From positions 255,419 through 319,418 of the forward strand of contig WBMV01000300.1 of NCBI GenBank assembly GCA_013396655.1: a DNA stretch of 64,000 bases, given 5' to 3'. Each line of letters starts with the position of its first letter. Position 1 is the first letter of the stretch. Below are positions 49,801-61,500 of the stretch, piece after piece. Origin of the DNA: Campylorhamphus procurvoides. Lineage: Eukaryota; Chordata; Aves; Passeriformes; Dendrocolaptidae. The notes below the pieces were generated by a model. The model was not told where the DNA came from, ran no database searches, and saw only the letters and a program-made list of their open reading frames with translations. The position numbers and the translations under genes were made by a program.

Positions 49801-52314
49801 GTGAAACAAGTGCATTTCAGTAAATGTTTCCGTTTAGGAAAACAGTGCAACCCTCTCCCTTTATTCAAGTGATAGAACCGTGAGTTAAGCATAAAACACA
49901 TCTTCGTAACCAAGATCAAATACTGTCTCTTGAGCAACTCCTGTGACCCTTTAAAATCCATTTGGCTCTATGCTGGAACAAAGTATGATCCCATCTTCTA
50001 GCTGATATTTTCTTCTCTGACATTTCTTCACTGCTTAGTTGAGAAACAAGTGGTAAGTGTTAGCTCAGTAATATGTGGGGACAAACAGGTTATCCAGTAA
50101 AAAATAAAAGCTGGTATCAAGGAAACACTCCCCCACCCTCAAAAAAAACCCACAACAAAAAAAATTTAAAAAAAAACCCAAACAAAACCAAAAAATAACA
50201 AACAAAAAAGACACCCCACACAAAAGAAAAAAATCCCTAACTCTTGTTTACCTCAAAGCGCTAAAATGAAAGCCCAATTCTTCCTATTGATTTCTCCACA
50301 AATCAAATCCCAGGCTCTCTTTGGAAAAGATTTAACAGTGCCTGCACTTCCAGTCCCATTTCAATTGCACAAACTAAACAAAAAACCCCAAAAATCCAAA
50401 CATGGGCACCCTTGATGTATTTCAGAAAATAGTATCATGTGATGCAGCACAGCCATTTTTCCTCACAGACTACGATCAGGACAAAGTTTAAACAATTTTG
50501 CAATGATCAGAAGAGATACGATCTGCATTTAGGTAAATATTTATACAGAAAAACTCTACTGCTTTCAAGTAGAACAGACAACCAGCAATAAATAAAAAAG
50601 CACTAAAAAAAAAGAAATTGACCCAGGAAAGCTTATAAAGTGTTTTCTCAGCCCAAGATTTTCATGTTGCAAATTAATAATGATTCCCTCTCCACCAAGA
50701 TCACCAACACTCCCTTTATTTAAAAGAACAGCAAAAAAAATGATGCAACATCTGTGTCAACTTATATATACATCAAAATTGCTGGAGGTAAGTTGATTTA
50801 AGAATACTCAGTGTACCTCTTTATAAAAAGATTTAATTAGATCTCAGTTCATTGTACCACAACTTGTAGAGGTGGAAGTATAATTCATACAGTTGTTTTT
50901 GATAACTCCTGCATAGAGATGAGTTTAGGAAAAGAATGTAAGAACTTAATACTAAGTTCAAAAACAAATAAACAAAACTAGTCTTAATAATACAGTTTTG
51001 TAACTACACTGATTGTTACAGACTCCCCAAATACTACAGGGTTTAATCTTCTGATCTTGATCAGACATTGCCCCAAGCTGATGTCCTGAGGTCATAAAAC
51101 CCCTCCAGCAGCATCACACACTGCTTCTCTGTGAAAGACTGCCTGTCTCCTTCCAACAATCCTTATTCAATACCTAATGAAAACTGAAGGCAAACTGGAA
51201 GCTAATAAAAGACAAACTTCCTGAATCAACCTCTTGGGAATAAACACAGCAAGTTACATAAATTTCCTTTCCTATTTAATAGTACACCAGGTATGCGTTT
51301 AAAATTCATTTGCAAAGGATATAAAGCCCTAATGTGCATAGCAATTTCACATTGCATTGCTGTGAATGAAGACTCTTAAACACTATTAAGTTGAGCAATG
51401 TCTTTATGAAAGACAATGAAGGCTTCTTAAAATTATTGTTGATGGTATACAGCCAATGCTATTTTTAACCCCGGCTGCAAAAACACAAAGCAATAGCTTA
51501 GAAACAGCCTGTCATGAACCACTTTCGTACCTTTTTTCAACCTTTCAGAACCCTGATTCATTCCCCTTCTAACATAATAATTTTCTGCTTTCCTTGTGTC
51601 CTGAAACCCATTAAAATATGGTAAAACTTCTTGTAAAGGTATAGTAACTCTTCCACTTTAATTTCTAATAATTTAACTTTAAAAAAATTGTTTCATAAAC
51701 ATATTTATGCCATTCAATGAAAACACTGGGGATTATAGCCACCTGAAATGGAGACTTTTATTCCAATTTAGTTTCCCTTTTTGTGAAAGATAATAAATAT
51801 TCTGAGCAAGAACCATCTGATCTGCTGAGGAAACCTATATGCATCATTTCAGCATTGGCCATAGTAGTCATAATGGCTTCCTAGAATATATTTTATGTAA
51901 ATATCCAAGACTTGAAATAAAAAAAAAAATCATAACACAAACACTTACTGTTACTTCCTTGCTGTAGAATCTATATTCTCAAGGAAAGCATGTTCAAAGA
52001 TATTGCCTGTTAAGAAGTCAAAGCAACAAATATATATTAATTTTATCATGAACTTGGAATTACAAAAGCTAATAAGCTTTATTTTTTTTTCTTATGAAGA
52101 AATCTATTTTCTTCTTCGTATTTTTCTGTCGTTGTTGCTGGGACGGACTTGTTAAGAAGCAGGTGAAAATCCCGAATTGATAAGAGCAAAAACTTTTGTT
52201 ATATATAACTCACTCTCTATTTCACACAGCTACTTTTATATATTTCCTAAGTGTACGTGCACGAACATTATTGGACCTCATTACAGAAACAATCATCTAT
52301 TGGCCACAATTACA

Positions 52315-52350
52315 AAACTACTGTCTCTATGCAAACTACTGTCTCTATAC
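52315..52350. repeat. 18-bp tandem repeat, two copies
   Basis: AAACTACTGTCTCTATGC is followed directly by a second copy ending ATAC instead of ATGC. A simple local duplication. Confidence 0.85.
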
Positions 52351-54800
52351 CAATTCATCCAAGTTTGTTATCCCCTATTGCTCCTGAGTTTTCTCAGTCT
52401 CTGCAAGCTGTTTATCTTTACGGCTACACAGCAGTTTGGACAAGGTCAAATTCTTCTTGCTCTGTCAAGAAATCCACAGACCTGTTTCCCACATTTTTCA
52501 CTACCAAAAAACTAGAAAAATTCCAAAATTAAAGCAAACTTTGCCCATTTTAAATGCTAATATCATGAGAAAATAGTCTTATAAAACATAGGAGATGTAA
52601 AGTCATCTTTCATTATTTGTACAGGCTGAAAAATACATAATGTGTAACAACTCACATCATGCACAGTGTTTCTTCCCCAATATTACTCAGTCATATTCAT
52701 TCTCATCACACAACTTCGATAAATTAAAGATCACTGCTTCCTTATTTGCCATGTCATTGAAGCAGGAGATGTTCTGGTGCAGGATAAGTCTGAATGCAAG
52801 TTAAACAGTCTCTGTCTCCTAAAGTACAGTGGTTCTGTTTGCTTGTTTTTAATATTATCATTTAACAGAGTTCGCAACTGGTATGAATAAAAAAAAAACA
52901 AAACCAGATTTAATTGCATGAATTAAATACAGATTTAGTTTCTTATATTAGCAATATCTGCAACAGAATCCTTTGGTTCCTCTCATCTCCCAGTTCCATT
53001 GCCAAAGATGGCAATTAAAATGTATATAAATATATATGAGCCTTTACTAACAAAATAAATAAAGCCTAGAAATTGGGCATGATCCACTGATAAAATAATG
53101 TTTTCAGTTTCTAATTAAGTTTGTTAGTTTATTGAAACCTTTGTTTCCAAATAACCATTTTCTGCTTGAATAGGAGGAGTATGACACCAAAGTTGTACTA
53201 ATCAGAGATTAAAATAGATGCTTGGAAATCAAACACTTGGGAGTACCTGGCAAACATCAGTTTACTGCCTTGAACAGCAATATTAATAAGATACCTTGCA
53301 AAGATGCTTACCCCCGAAAAGGTACTTGATATTAAAATCAGAACTCAATTGCTCAAAGTTGGTAACATTGGATATGTCTCCTGGTAACCAAGTGGCAGGG
53401 AAGAATGGTGTTCTGCTTACATTCCCACACTGACAAGCCTCCAAGTCTGCAGCAGAAGTGAGCGCTAATATCTTTTACTGTGTTAAGGAAAACCACTGCT
53501 AAAGCTGTCCTTGTTTATCCATTTCAGAAAAAATCTGGGCCAATCCACGTAATTACATTGCATTGCAGATTGCATTTTATAGACTTGAACTATGACACAC
53601 AGATAGCTACTTTAAACACAGGTAGCTATTTTGTTTAATAGCTATATTAAACAAAAATTCAAGAGCTCACAGCCAACAATTCCATACGTTATATACAAAT
53701 CCAACATATTTTAAAATCACTCAAGTGGCATCCACCTGTGACTATCCTTGTATGGAAGAAGGGCATGATACACACAGCTAAAGTAGGGTTAGGGAAGTAG
53801 AATGGGTGCGCCATACTGGTTTATTCCCTCACATTCTAATAGAAGTAGACAATCTTATAACACTTAAAATTACACACAAGGACTAGAAGAATATCACCTG
53901 TGAGTGCTGATGAATCAAGATATTCTCAAAGGTAAACCTGAATTCAGTCTCAATACTAGGACTGCATGGGTGAGTCACTAAAGGGACTGTTCAGATAACC
54001 ACCTAGGCCATTGCATCATTACTTAACACACCTCTGCCAAATAGTGACAGTTCTGTGTAGAGCTGTAAAAAGAAAGTGCTCTTAGCCCCTAATTCAGTGT
54101 TTAAACTTTGTAAAACTAATAGTACTAGCACGTTTCTAGTGTACCCTCTTTCACCTCCCAAACTCGTTGTTGAACTAGCAATTCCGGCTCTTTTGCTTTC
54201 GTTTCTGAAAGACGTGGAAGTTCTGGTTCGCTGTTTTTAACTGTCAAAGGCCATTTGTCTGCACCTCTGCACACAAATATATATCTCAAAAAGAGCCATC
54301 AACTGCTCTGAAACCACATCTGGATTCCTGTTTTTCCCTCTCACGGAGACAATTTACTTCTACACCAAGGGCAGTATTAATTCAAGTGGGCATTTTAAAG
54401 ACTATCTTAACATTACTAACCAGAGGCACAAATTCAATGAAACATGTAGATGAGCAAACTAATCATTAAGCAACCAGAGGGACAAAATGAAGCTTAAATA
54501 CAATAAAATGTAATACACATAATTATCTCTATTATCTGTATATAGATTTTAGAATTGCAGTTAAAATTAATTTTTTACATTACTTATATAAACTACAGTG
54601 ATGAGTATAATTTATATTGTCTCCAAATACCTTGGAAGTTAAAAATACCTACATCACTCATGTAAGCTAAATTTTCTAAGCCACTATGTTTAAAAGATAG
54701 GTGGACCATATGACTCTAAAGAATCTTTTTTCCTCCATGGAAATTTCTATTTCTGTATAATGTTGACTGTAGATTTTACATATTTTCTTTTCCCTTTCAG

Positions 54801-54897
54801 AAAAAAAAAAACAAACAAAAACAAAACAACAACAACAAACCCCCCCAAAAAAAAACCAACCAACCAAAAAAAAACAAAAACCAAACCAAAACCAAAA
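54801..54897. repeat. 97-base A/C-only tract
   Basis: The plus strand holds 97 consecutive bases without a single G or T: poly-A, AAC and CCAA units and a C7 run. It is preceded by a pyrimidine-rich 'tttcttttccctttcag'. The minus strand is G/T only, with GGTTGG-type units. Similar but less pure tracts are at about 17366-17441, 22080-22215 and 50130-50230. Confidence 0.85.
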
Positions 54898-57809
54898 GAC
54901 AAAGAGAATGGTAAAATCAAAGTTTGTTGCTTGGCCAAGGATATCTGAACAAACTCTGTTAAAGCAGAAATATTCTATTTATCTCAATGTTTGAATTACT
55001 TGCCATAAATTTTACAGACTTTTCTGTCTAAAGAGAAAAGATAGTCATGAGCACATTTTGCGCCTTAAGCATGTTTGGTTTTGTTTTTTTTTTTTTTTTT
55101 TTTAATTAAATAAGCAGATGTGGATGGATATTTATCTTTTCAGTAAGGTGAAAGGTAAGGTAAAAGTGTGACCAAAAGAAGTATACACTGTTGATAGGGG
55201 AAACATTTAAGAACAAAATGAAATATTTTACTCCAGAGTAAGAATTTGCTCTTTTTTATTCCAAATAATCTGCTTTGTACACATCTAACAGTGAAGGAAA
55301 TGAAGTATCATCAATTAGAAAAGGCAAACCAAACCACAAAAAATTACAGCCTGAACTGTAAGAATTTACTTCCAAGTTTACAATCCATATCCTCCAAAAT
55401 ATTTGCTTTTCACAACTAATGAAAATCTAATCTGTGCAACAGAAAGCTCTGTAACTATTGGAGGTCTGCCTGCTTTGAAGAAAGAAGTTGGAGACCAGGT
55501 ATTCCAAAGCAATTAAGTCTTAGCAAATTCAGTTAGTAACAAGCTACATTTTGGTTTTGAACTTTTGTATCACAACTTGCTCACATGCTCCCATAATGTG
55601 GAATGCCAAAAGCAACATAAGACCTGCAGGGTGTTGGTAGAGACACAGCAAATAGCTATTTACTGGCAAGCTAAATAGAGATGATCCATTGCTCTAATAG
55701 AGACATACAAACATTTGTCAGAGATTGAAACAATGCTTATTTTAATTAAATAAGCAAACTATTTCTAGGACATAAAAAAATATAAAGAGAGAAGTTAAAA
55801 TGAAAAGAGTGAATCCGTCTATTAGATTTGGCAGACTGAAGAGGAAAACTGGTTGAAACTCCTCACTGCCCCTTGCTCACAAGGGAAGGCAGAATTCCTA
55901 GAGATGAGGGACTTTCAACAGAACTTCATCCTGACTATATCAAAACTATTGATTTTTACATTATATAAGCTTTGTAACTCAAATTGGCCATTTGAAGTCT
56001 GGTTAAAAAGGACTTGCATCTTAACAGGCCTGGAATTAAACTAATCCCACAACATCCACATGAACTGCAAGACTTTTCTCACACAGGGAAGCTGTAAATC
56101 TTCAGATTACAGAAAGTGAGCACGTTGAGAAACATCCTACCTGCCAATTACATCTTCCATGTTAGCTCAAATGAGGTAGTGCTACACAGCCTTCTGTTTC
56201 AGCTTTGTGTGCTAGGTAGAGCTGGCACAACAGAAAGTGCAGCAAGAAGTGCCTGACAGATTGCTAATTATAAATGGCTGACAGAGCTCAAGATGCCAAA
56301 GTGCACATGCATTCTGTTCTGACTGCCTTGAAACACATTAAAAATACAGTTTAAAAGAAAAAAGTCAACCACAAAATAATCAATTCCTTTCTTCATGTCT
56401 GCTACCAGCAGGAGCTTGCTTACTGCAGGCAGGTTGCTAGCCTAATACCTTTTGACCAGCAACCCATTTAACATATATCCAATCTCAAACTTGTGGATAA
56501 AAAAATATACACACAAAATCATGCAGAATAAGCACAAGCAACTCAAAGGTATTAATCAATGGTTTATTAGTTCACTTAAAATCTGAAGAAATATTTAATA
56601 CTGTTGGAAGATCCCTTTCCATCACAATTGTATGAGCATATTTATGAACAAAAGCAGAAAAAAATACTGCTTTAAGGAACATACAAGGATGAACTATATC
56701 TAAAAAGCAGTAATAAAAGCACGTAAGAGCCATCAAAAGAGTCCTACAGAAATCAGTTTTTATATGTTCAATCATAAAGAGGTGAAACTTTTATGATGCA
56801 TAGGCAATTTATCACATTTATATGAGCAACAGTACATTCCTATGTGATAGGACACTGAAAGGAAAATTTCACTGTATTTCTGATTCAATACTTGTGCTTC
56901 AAGCATATTTTACATCTACTTATTTAATACAGTCCCTCAGTCACAGTTCATTCACAAAAGCTGAGACAGGGACAGCAAGAACCTGAAATGACTTGGTAAA
57001 CACTTGTATATTTCTGAAGATAACGTACATCGGTAAACAGGAGCAACTAAAACTAAATAAACAAAACCAAGAAAAGTGGACAGAAAATAATAACTTTTGA
57101 AGCCAAATATTTCTAGAAAAGGGCTTGGAACCACAAGAACATCCCGAGTGCAACACAGATACTGCAGAGAAGTGCATCTCCTGGAGGTTATTGACTCCCA
57201 AGTCATGTATTAGCATGAAAATCTCACTATAGATCTGCACCTGACCTAACAAATCCTACACTTCAGGGACAAGGTGCATATTACTGCATTCCCATCACAT
57301 CTCTAAGGCAGCTAGCTGTATTATTATTATGCAATATAATAATATGCTGCACTGCACACACAACCACAGTACCCTCCACTGAGTGGCATCAATATATCCT
57401 TACCCCATGTTGGGGTATGGTTTTGTTTAGAGGTCTTTTTTTTTTTCTTTTTCTTTCTGGGGAGAACCGTTTGTCTTATTTGTTTGTTTTTTAGAATCTG
57501 GTAAAAATTAAAACTTAAACTCACCTGTACCAGTCAGTATAACTATAGTATACCACAGCACCACAGCACACAGCACCTCCTTCCTCTTCCTACTCTCTCC
57601 CCTAAACCACATCTACTGTGCACTCTCCTGCGACTGAGAGTACATGAACTACAGTCAGAAATAGTTTAATGCTTATTTCTCCCTGGGGTTTAATGTTTTA
57701 ACCATTACTCCATTCCCAGAGGAGGAGTGAGTCTTCAGAGGACAACTAGAATTCAAGGATTGTAAATAAGAATATGTTCAGTCCTAAACTAAGGAGCTAT
57801 TAAAATGTC
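54898..57809. other. AT-rich non-coding stretch
   Basis: Contains a long poly-T run (about 55083-55103) and a CT/T-rich run (about 57436-57460). Open frames at 56941-57252 and 55853-56044 lack any recognisable domain or splice context. Confidence 0.5.
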
Positions 57810-58525
57810 TGTGGTGAGTTGACCCTGGCTGGATGCCAAGGGCCCACCAAAGCAGCTCTATCACTTCTCAGCTGGACAGAGAAGTGATAACAGAATTCTG
57901 ATAACAGAATGAAAGACTCATGCATCAAGATAAGGTCACGCATTGTCTCTACCACTCCTTCCTCCTCAGAGGGAGGATTCTTTAAACTCTTCCCCCGCTC
58001 CACTTTGGGGTCCCTCGCACAGGAGACAGTCCTCCATGAACTACTCCAGTGTGAATTCTTCTCACAGGCTGCCATTCTTCACAAACTGCTCCAGCGTGGC
58101 TCCCTTCTACAGGGTGCAGTCCTTCAGGAACAGACTGCTCCAGCATAGGTCCCCCTTGGGGTTGCAAGTCCTGCCAGGAGCATGCTCTGGCCTGGGTTCT
58201 TCTTTCCATGGGTCCAAAGGTTCTGCTGGGAGCCTGCCCTAGCACAGTTTTCACAGAGGGTAACAGCCTCCTTCAAGCATTCCCTTGCTCTGGTGTGGGG
58301 TACACCATGGACTAAAAGTGGGTCCCTGTTCCACGCTGACCTTTATGGGTTGCAGGGGTACAGTCTGCCTCACTGTGATCTTCACCTTGGGCTGCAAGGA
58401 AATCTCCACTCTGGCATCTGAAGCACCTCCTCCCACTCCATCTGCACTGACTGGCATCTGCAGAGCTTCTGACAGAAGTCATACCTGTAGCTTTGCCCCT
58501 CTCCCCTCCCCCTCCCCCCCACTTT
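57810..58525. mobile_element. Avian LTR-type repeat with internal minisatellite
   Basis: The start TGTGGTGAGTTGACCCTGGC, followed by TGGATGCCAAGGGCCCACC, is the hallmark of a widespread bird repeat that I believe is a retroviral LTR. The interior has the characteristic degenerate units of about 45 bases carrying 'ctgctccagcgtgg' and 'gcagtccttcaggaac' (57960-58400), and the right end has 'cttctgacagaag' and 'cctgtagctttgcccc'. Local GC is far above the background. A central segment known from longer members is missing. The terminal CA and target duplication could not be placed. Long open frames on both strands here arise from the repeat and are not genes. Confidence 0.7.
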
Positions 58526-61500
58526 AGAAGCAAAACAACCCCCCACTTCTTTAAAAGTTTTTAAGTATTGATGATTAAACAATACTTCTGAAACAATGTT
58601 TCTACTGTATAGGTTAAAGATCTATAGTGTGTCATTTAGAACAGGGTTACAAGAAACAATGTTATGGTTAGCAATAATTAGCAGAAAATAAGAGTGAGAA
58701 GAAAATTCATATTTTAAAAGCTTCAAAAATATAAAGAAATTTCTCTTTCACTTCTCATGTATCTGACATTTACAAAAGTGTCTCTATGTCTTTGGAAGGT
58801 TAATTTTTTTTTTCGTTGAGTTTGAAAGAGGATTCCTTATAAGAAAGGACTAATTGGTGTGACCCAGCTTTCTATGGCTGCCAGTTGCTTTTAATAACTT
58901 CCAAAGCATAGACATAACTATGAATTGGTATTTAATTTTGTCATTCAAGTTGCCTTTTAAAAAGATCCAATTCACAGTTAGCTTTCTAATTCACACTCTC
59001 AGGTTTTTCCTGTACTTCAGCCTCCATCCCACCAGGCAAATTGTTGGCAGAGTGGCTTTTATCAGACTGAGACATCAGTTTATTCTGAAATTTCCATATG
59101 AATACCTGCAGTTGGGAATTGTGCCCACCAAAACCACTACTTCATGATAAAAATATATGCTTCTTGCAATCTTTCACAGATATTTCTTTGCTTAGCCTTG
59201 ACTATGGTGTCAACCAGTCTATCTTTAACATTTCATACATAAGTGGATTTCAAGTGAATCACAGGAGAAAACATGGTTTGGTAATTTGTTTCAGCAAGAA
59301 CTGGTCTGCTAGTAATTAGAGGAAAGACCTTTAGAATGGAACAGGCAAAGTAGTTCTTTTTCTACTCACTATGAACTCTCATTGAGAGATAAGTAATAAG
59401 AACAGAATGATATAAGACAAAAAGATGAGATGTGGGAATTGTAAGGAAAGGCAGAAGCAGAAATGAACAGCAATAAGAGAACATGCTCAAGGAGAAAAAC
59501 ATTAAAAAGTATGAAAAATTAAAAAATACAGGATAACAAAAGAGTTAAGGAACAAGAGAAAACATAGATTAGATCTCATCTAGAAAGAATGGCAAAATGT
59601 TACAGGACACAGCTTAATACAGTGCAAGAATAAAAGAAGGCATTGTAAGAATAGCAGCTGAAGAATCAAGCAACGGCAGCAAGGCATCTCATGCTTCATT
59701 TACTTCTAAAGGCTCAGATCTTGCTGCTCCAGAAGAAGGAAACTGTTGCATAGAGCTGCCCAAGCAGGGAAGGACTAGCACCACTCGCTCACAGCTACAT
59801 TTATTATTTTAAGAATGCTGCACAGAGTAGCCCAGCACAAGTTGCAGAAGCATGGCCTTTAGCTTCTGTAACTGACTCAGCAGCACATCTGCCCCTGGTA
59901 GTTGTAATTTACACTTGGCTATTCCCAAAACATTAGTTACCTTAGCAGAACTTGCAAACAGTTGCTACAATATAGGAGAAAGCAGGACAACTTCACAGCA
60001 TCTCCCCTTCCTCCCCACACTGACTTTCCCTTTTGTCATGCCCAACATCTCTTTGCAAAACCTCAACTACCTGCCTCACATTTAGCCAAGAAGCAGTTCA
60101 GACTGCTCCTGTCCTGAGCCACTTGTAGTTGCCAGGCCTCAGTTTCTAGAATACTTTCTGTCCAGATCTTCCACAGCTTGGAAAAGCAATGTCTGCCCCT
60201 CCACCAGGACTAGCGTGGGCAGGGTAAAATGAGGGAGGACACAAACCTTCCTCTAAGATTCTCCAAGATTTGTATACTTAGTTTAACAAAACAAAAGATA
60301 AACTAGCTTATTTTCCCACAGTTAAATCCTCATAGCACCAACTACTTTTTCATGCAGACTGTAAGACAACTTTCAAGGCTTTGGCCTCCACCTACCTAGA
60401 TGCAGAATCATCTAGGATCTCTTTGGTCTTCTGCTCCACACTTTGGAAGTACCTTGCTGCTCGCATCTTCTGCTTAGCCACAGGGCGTGCAGCCCTGGTG
60501 TTTTTTGCAGATTTTACATGAGAAGCATCTAGGCTCATTAAGAGTTTTAGGTGTTGTTTGTTTTTTTTTTTCCCTTGGTCACAAACACCTACTCCTACCG
60601 TTCTTTAATTGCAGAACATAGTGCTTATTTATTCCAATTCTTTTTCTAAATTTCTCCTTTTTACTTCCCTGCTAGTTCAGATTCTTCTCCATTTTGCAGC
60701 CATCTCCACAAATCACTGATGATCTGTAACTATGACATCTGCCTGTTTTCCTAAGTAACACTAGGAACCAGTACTTTGATCCATTTACTTTCACAATATA
60801 GCAGATCCTATGAAAAAAAAAAAAAACACAACCCAAAACAAAATCCAAACTCTCCACAGTAACTCAGACTCCTCCAGCTAAGAGAGGCATCAAATCTAAG
60901 AAGTAATACAGCACCCTTAGAGTAAACCCTCAGTGATGTCTAGAAGCAGCCTTCTAAAGTGTGTTCAACCAACCCTGACAGGTATCTACTGCTTGCTCTC
61001 TCTCTCTCTTATCTCTCCAGCTTGCCCCTTAATGCGACACAGCTGCCTGACACACCCTTCCCTTGGCTGAAACACTCCAACACCTGCTCAGATACAACCC
61101 TTCTGAAATTTTGCGCACCAAAATAGAGGAACCCCACAAATAAAATAAAGTGAGACTTTATACTAGATTTGCTTTGCAAGGGCTAATATAGAAAATATGT
61201 TGCTTGTATTATAGTAAGCATTTTAATATTGTGAGCCTGTTTTTTGTAGCAGAGTAAGAGTTTCCTTAATCTACTAGGAAAGGTATTCTTATGGGAATCA
61301 GCTGCAGAGTGCAGCCAGCAGAAGCAACTGCAGAGATTGCTTCTGTCCTTATCAGGATTTTACTAGAGAATGACTTTTGCTTGGATGTATACTGACTGTA
61401 AATCTTGAACAGTGATCTGGAACAGCCTTTTTGCCTAAACTTCCACTTTTTTTCTCCTCTCTTTCTTCTCACATATTTTTCTTCTAAAATATTTTAATTT

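Larger units (their letters stand above)
41891..54800. other. Long AT-rich non-coding stretch, no gene seen
   Basis: About 13 kb of unique AT-rich DNA. Visible small structures are a nested direct/inverted repeat at 46848-46888, an A/C-rich tract at about 50130-50230 and a two-copy 18-bp tandem repeat at 52315-52350. A 112-codon open frame at 52177-52515 is built partly on that tandem repeat and is not credible as a gene. No RNA gene or dated transposon recognised. Confidence 0.5.

Noticed and set aside
52177..52515. 112-codon plus-strand frame
   Set aside because: Built over an 18-bp tandem repeat, with leucine/serine/tyrosine bias from AT-rich sequence and no context for a gene.
56941..57252. 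103-codon minus-strand frame, cysteine/phenylalanine-rich
   Set aside because: Overlaps another open frame on the same strand and shows no domain, signal peptide logic or splice sites.
57909..58533. Several overlapping open frames on both strands
   Set aside because: All lie inside the LTR-type repeat and its minisatellite; open frames on both strands reflect GC-rich repeat composition.
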